NCBI RefSeq assembly: GCF_000175635.1
Contig: NZ_ACVP01000027.1
Coordinates: 1-64,000, forward strand
Direction: 5' to 3'
Length of the DNA stretch: 64,000 bases
From: Corynebacterium tuberculostearicum SK141
GTDB taxonomy: Bacteria; Actinomycetota; Actinomycetes; Mycobacteriales; Mycobacteriaceae
Part shown: positions 62,164-64,000 of the stretch, in pieces
Position numbering within the stretch: position 1 is the first letter of the stretch
Layout of the letters: each line of letters starts with the position of its first letter
Translations under genes and position numbers: made by a program
Notes under the pieces: generated by a model
The model's input: the letters and a program-made list of their open reading frames with translations, nothing else
Databases searched by the model: none
Told to the model about the DNA's origin: nothing

Positions 62164-62170
62164 TATTGTA
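62164..62170. promoter_or_regulatory. Overlapping divergent -10 elements of the PemK-like gene and lepA
   Basis: TATTGT (62164-62169, plus) ends six bases before the lepA ATG. TACAAT (62165-62170, minus) ends seven bases before the PemK-like ATG. The two hexamers share five base pairs, and the start codons are only 18 bases apart. Confidence 0.55.
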
Positions 62171-62175
62171 GACGT

Positions 62176-64000
62176 ATGTCTGAAAACTTTGCGGCCACGA
62201 CGTTTACGGATCCCGCCCGAATCCGAAACTTCTGCATTATTGCTCACATCGACCACGGCAAGTCGACGCTGGCGGACCGCATCCTGCAGCTATCCAAGGT
62301 GGTTGCGGAGCGCGATATGCGTGACCAGTTCCTCGATAATATGGACATCGAGCGCGAGCGCGGCATCACCATTAAGGCGCAGAACGTGCGCCTGCCGTGG
62401 GTGCCCCAGTCCGGCACCGCGCAGGGGGAACAGATTGTCATGCAGATGATCGACACCCCCGGCCACGTGGACTTTACCTACGAGGTCTCCCGCGCGCTCG
62501 AGGCGTGTGAGGGCGCCATCCTGCTTGTCGACGCCGCCCAGGGCATCGAAGCCCAAACCCTCGCCAACCTTTACCTGGCGATGGAAAACGACCTGGAAAT
62601 CATCCCGGTCCTCAATAAAATCGACCTGCCGGCCGCCGACCCGGAAAAATACGCGCTGGAAATCGCCAATATCATCGGCTGCGAGCCGGAAGAGGTGCTG
62701 CGCGTATCCGGAAAGACCGGCGAGGGTGTGGTCGAGCTGCTGGACAAGGTCTGCGAGCTAGTCCCGCCGCCATCTTCTGAATTTGACGCCGATGCGCCGG
62801 CCCGCGCCATGATTTTTGACTCCGTCTATGACACCTACCGCGGCGTGGTGACCTATATCCGCATGGTGGACGGCAAGCTTACCCCGCGCCAGAAGGTCAC
62901 CATGATGTCGACCAACGCCAACCATGAGCTGCTCGAAATTGGCATCGTTTCCCCTACGATGCAAAAGTGTGAGGGCTTGGGCCCCGGCGAGGTGGGCTAC
63001 CTGATTACCGGCGTAAAGGACGTGCGCGAGACCAAGGTGGGCGATACCGTCACCTGGTCCAACGGCGGCGCCGAAACCCCGCTTAAGGGATACAAGGACC
63101 CGGACCCGATGGTCTATTCCGGCCTTTTCCCCATCTCCCAGGCTGATTTCCCAGACTTGCGCGATGCTTTGGAAAAGCTGCAGCTTAACGACGCCTCCTT
63201 GACCTTCGAGCCCGAAACCTCCGTCGCCCTCGGCTTTGGTTTCCGCTGCGGCTTCTTGGGCCTATTGCATATGGAAATTACCCGCGACCGCTTGGAGCGC
63301 GAGTTCGGCCTCGACCTGATTTCTACCGCGCCGTCGGTGACCTACCGCGTGGTGGCCGAAGACGGCGAAGAAAAGTGGGTTCACAACCCGTCCGACTGGC
63401 CCGAAGGCAAGCTCACCGAGGTTTATGAGCCAGTGGTGAAGATGACCGTCATCGTTCCTGAGCAGTTCGTCGGCCCCACCATGGAACTCTGCCAGTCCAA
63501 GCGCGGCCAGATGGGCGGCATGGACTACCTTTCCGAGGACCGCGTAGAGCTGCGCTACACCATGCCGCTTGGCGAAATCATCTTCGACTTCTTCGATATG
63601 CTCAAGTCCCGCACCAAGGGCTACGCTTCGCTGAACTATGAAGAGGCCGGCGAGCAGCTCGCGGACTTGGTAAAGGTCGATATCCTACTCAACGGTGACC
63701 CGGTCGATGCCTTCTCTGCCATCGTCCACCGCGATTCCGCCCAGTGGTACGGCAATAAGATGACCAAGAAGCTTAAAGAGCTCATCCCGCGCCAGCAGTT
63801 CGAGGTGCCGGTGCAGGCGGCCATTGGTTCGAAGATCATCGCCCGCGAGAATATCCGGGCCATGCGCAAGGACGTGCTGGCTAAGTGCTACGGCGGCGAT
63901 ATCTCCCGTAAGCGCAAGCTGTTGGAGAAGCAGAAGGCCGGTAAGAAGCGCATGAAGACGCTGGGCTCCGTCTCGGTGCCGCAAGAGGCTTTCGTGGCTG
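62176..64000 (+). CDS. lepA: Elongation factor 4 (LepA), 3' end cut by window
   Basis: 608 codons of a translational GTPase that back-translocates stalled ribosomes. G1 is AHIDHGKST at residues 23-31, with G2 [10 protein letters not shown] and G3 [12 protein letters not shown]. The C-terminal LepA-specific domain is nearly complete, and the last visible residues are VPQEAFVA. Comparison with the family suggests about six codons and the stop lie beyond the window. The ATG overlaps the promoter region of the divergent PemK-like gene and is probably leaderless. Confidence 0.97.
   Translation, partial: MSENFAATTFTDPARIRNFCIIAHIDHGKSTLADRILQLSKVVAERDMRDQFLDNMDIERERGITIKAQNVRLPWVPQSGTAQGEQIVMQMIDTPGHVDFTYEVSRALEACEGAILLVDAAQGIEAQTLANLYLAMENDLEIIPVLNKIDLPAADPEKYALEIANIIGCEPEEVLRVSGKTGEGVVELLDKVCELVPPPSSEFDADAPARAMIFDSVYDTYRGVVTYIRMVDGKLTPRQKVTMMSTNANHELLEIGIVSPTMQKCEGLGPGEVGYLITGVKDVRETKVGDTVTWSNGGAETPLKGYKDPDPMVYSGLFPISQADFPDLRDALEKLQLNDASLTFEPETSVALGFGFRCGFLGLLHMEITRDRLEREFGLDLISTAPSVTYRVVAEDGEEKWVHNPSDWPEGKLTEVYEPVVKMTVIVPEQFVGPTMELCQSKRGQMGGMDYLSEDRVELRYTMPLGEIIFDFFDMLKSRTKGYASLNYEEAGEQLADLVKVDILLNGDPVDAFSAIVHRDSAQWYGNKMTKKLKELIPRQQFEVPVQAAIGSKIIARENIRAMRKDVLAKCYGGDISRKRKLLEKQKAGKKRMKTLGSVSVPQEAFVA

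Overview
The window is a high-GC actinobacterial chromosome segment, almost certainly from a Corynebacterium. The gene series tig, clpP1-clpP2, clpX, valS-folC-ndk, rne, rplU-rpmA, obgE-proB-proA, nadD-rsfS, comEA-comEC-holA, rpsT and lepA follows the conserved corynebacterial core order. The Mn-type class Ib ribonucleotide reductase and Spa-type sortase-assembled pili fit the same genus. Species cannot be settled from the sequence; a human-associated commensal or opportunist is an inference from the pilus island.

Layout. 1-2461: three minus-strand enzyme genes (aldo/keto reductase, degenerate sulfatase-like protein, nitroreductase) and tRNA-Gly. 2583-5162: an acidic-tailed membrane protein, tRNA-Pro and trigger factor. 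5238-10702 (minus): a DtxR/MntR-type metalloregulator followed by nrdI-nrdE-nrdF, a small unknown gene and an FMN reductase. Tandem palindromes lie between the regulator and nrdI. 10749-13824: clpP1-clpP2 under apparent ClgR and SigH control, then a POT peptide transporter. 13825-16214: the phosphate transporter pit, a small membrane protein and a small acidic protein, with matching 11-bp-spaced GTTAAC repeats upstream of pit and of the acidic gene. 16253-20602: SDR oxidoreductase, clpX, TetR regulator and malate dehydrogenase. 20683-26351: valS-folC-DUF4233 and ndk. 26564-28851: divergent arsR/acr3 arsenite resistance pair and a membrane protein with a winged-helix-like tail. 29055-33855: RNase E/G, rplU and rpmA.

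33856-44806 is the accessory highlight. It is an AT-richer pilus island holding a 1970-residue LPETG surface protein with about ten DUF5979-like repeats, a major pilin, a basal pilin and a class C sortase. It sits between rpmA and obgE, which normally adjoin. 44807-54474 returns to core genes: obgE, proB, two tandem D-2-hydroxyacid dehydrogenases, proA, nadD, rsfS, a phosphatase, degV and comEA. A pair of inverted DnaA boxes precedes comEA. 54493-57928 holds comEC, holA, an ankyrin protein and a LysE exporter. 57925-60091 (minus) is a Dam-like methyltransferase with a downstream predicted restriction endonuclease. A TetR regulator, rpsT, a MazF/PemK-like gene and lepA (cut by the window end) close the window.

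A recurring regulatory theme is leaderless expression. At least sixteen genes have a TANNNT -10 hexamer ending 6-8 bases before the start codon, and this was used to choose several starts. No CRISPR array, insertion sequence, prophage gene or rRNA was seen.
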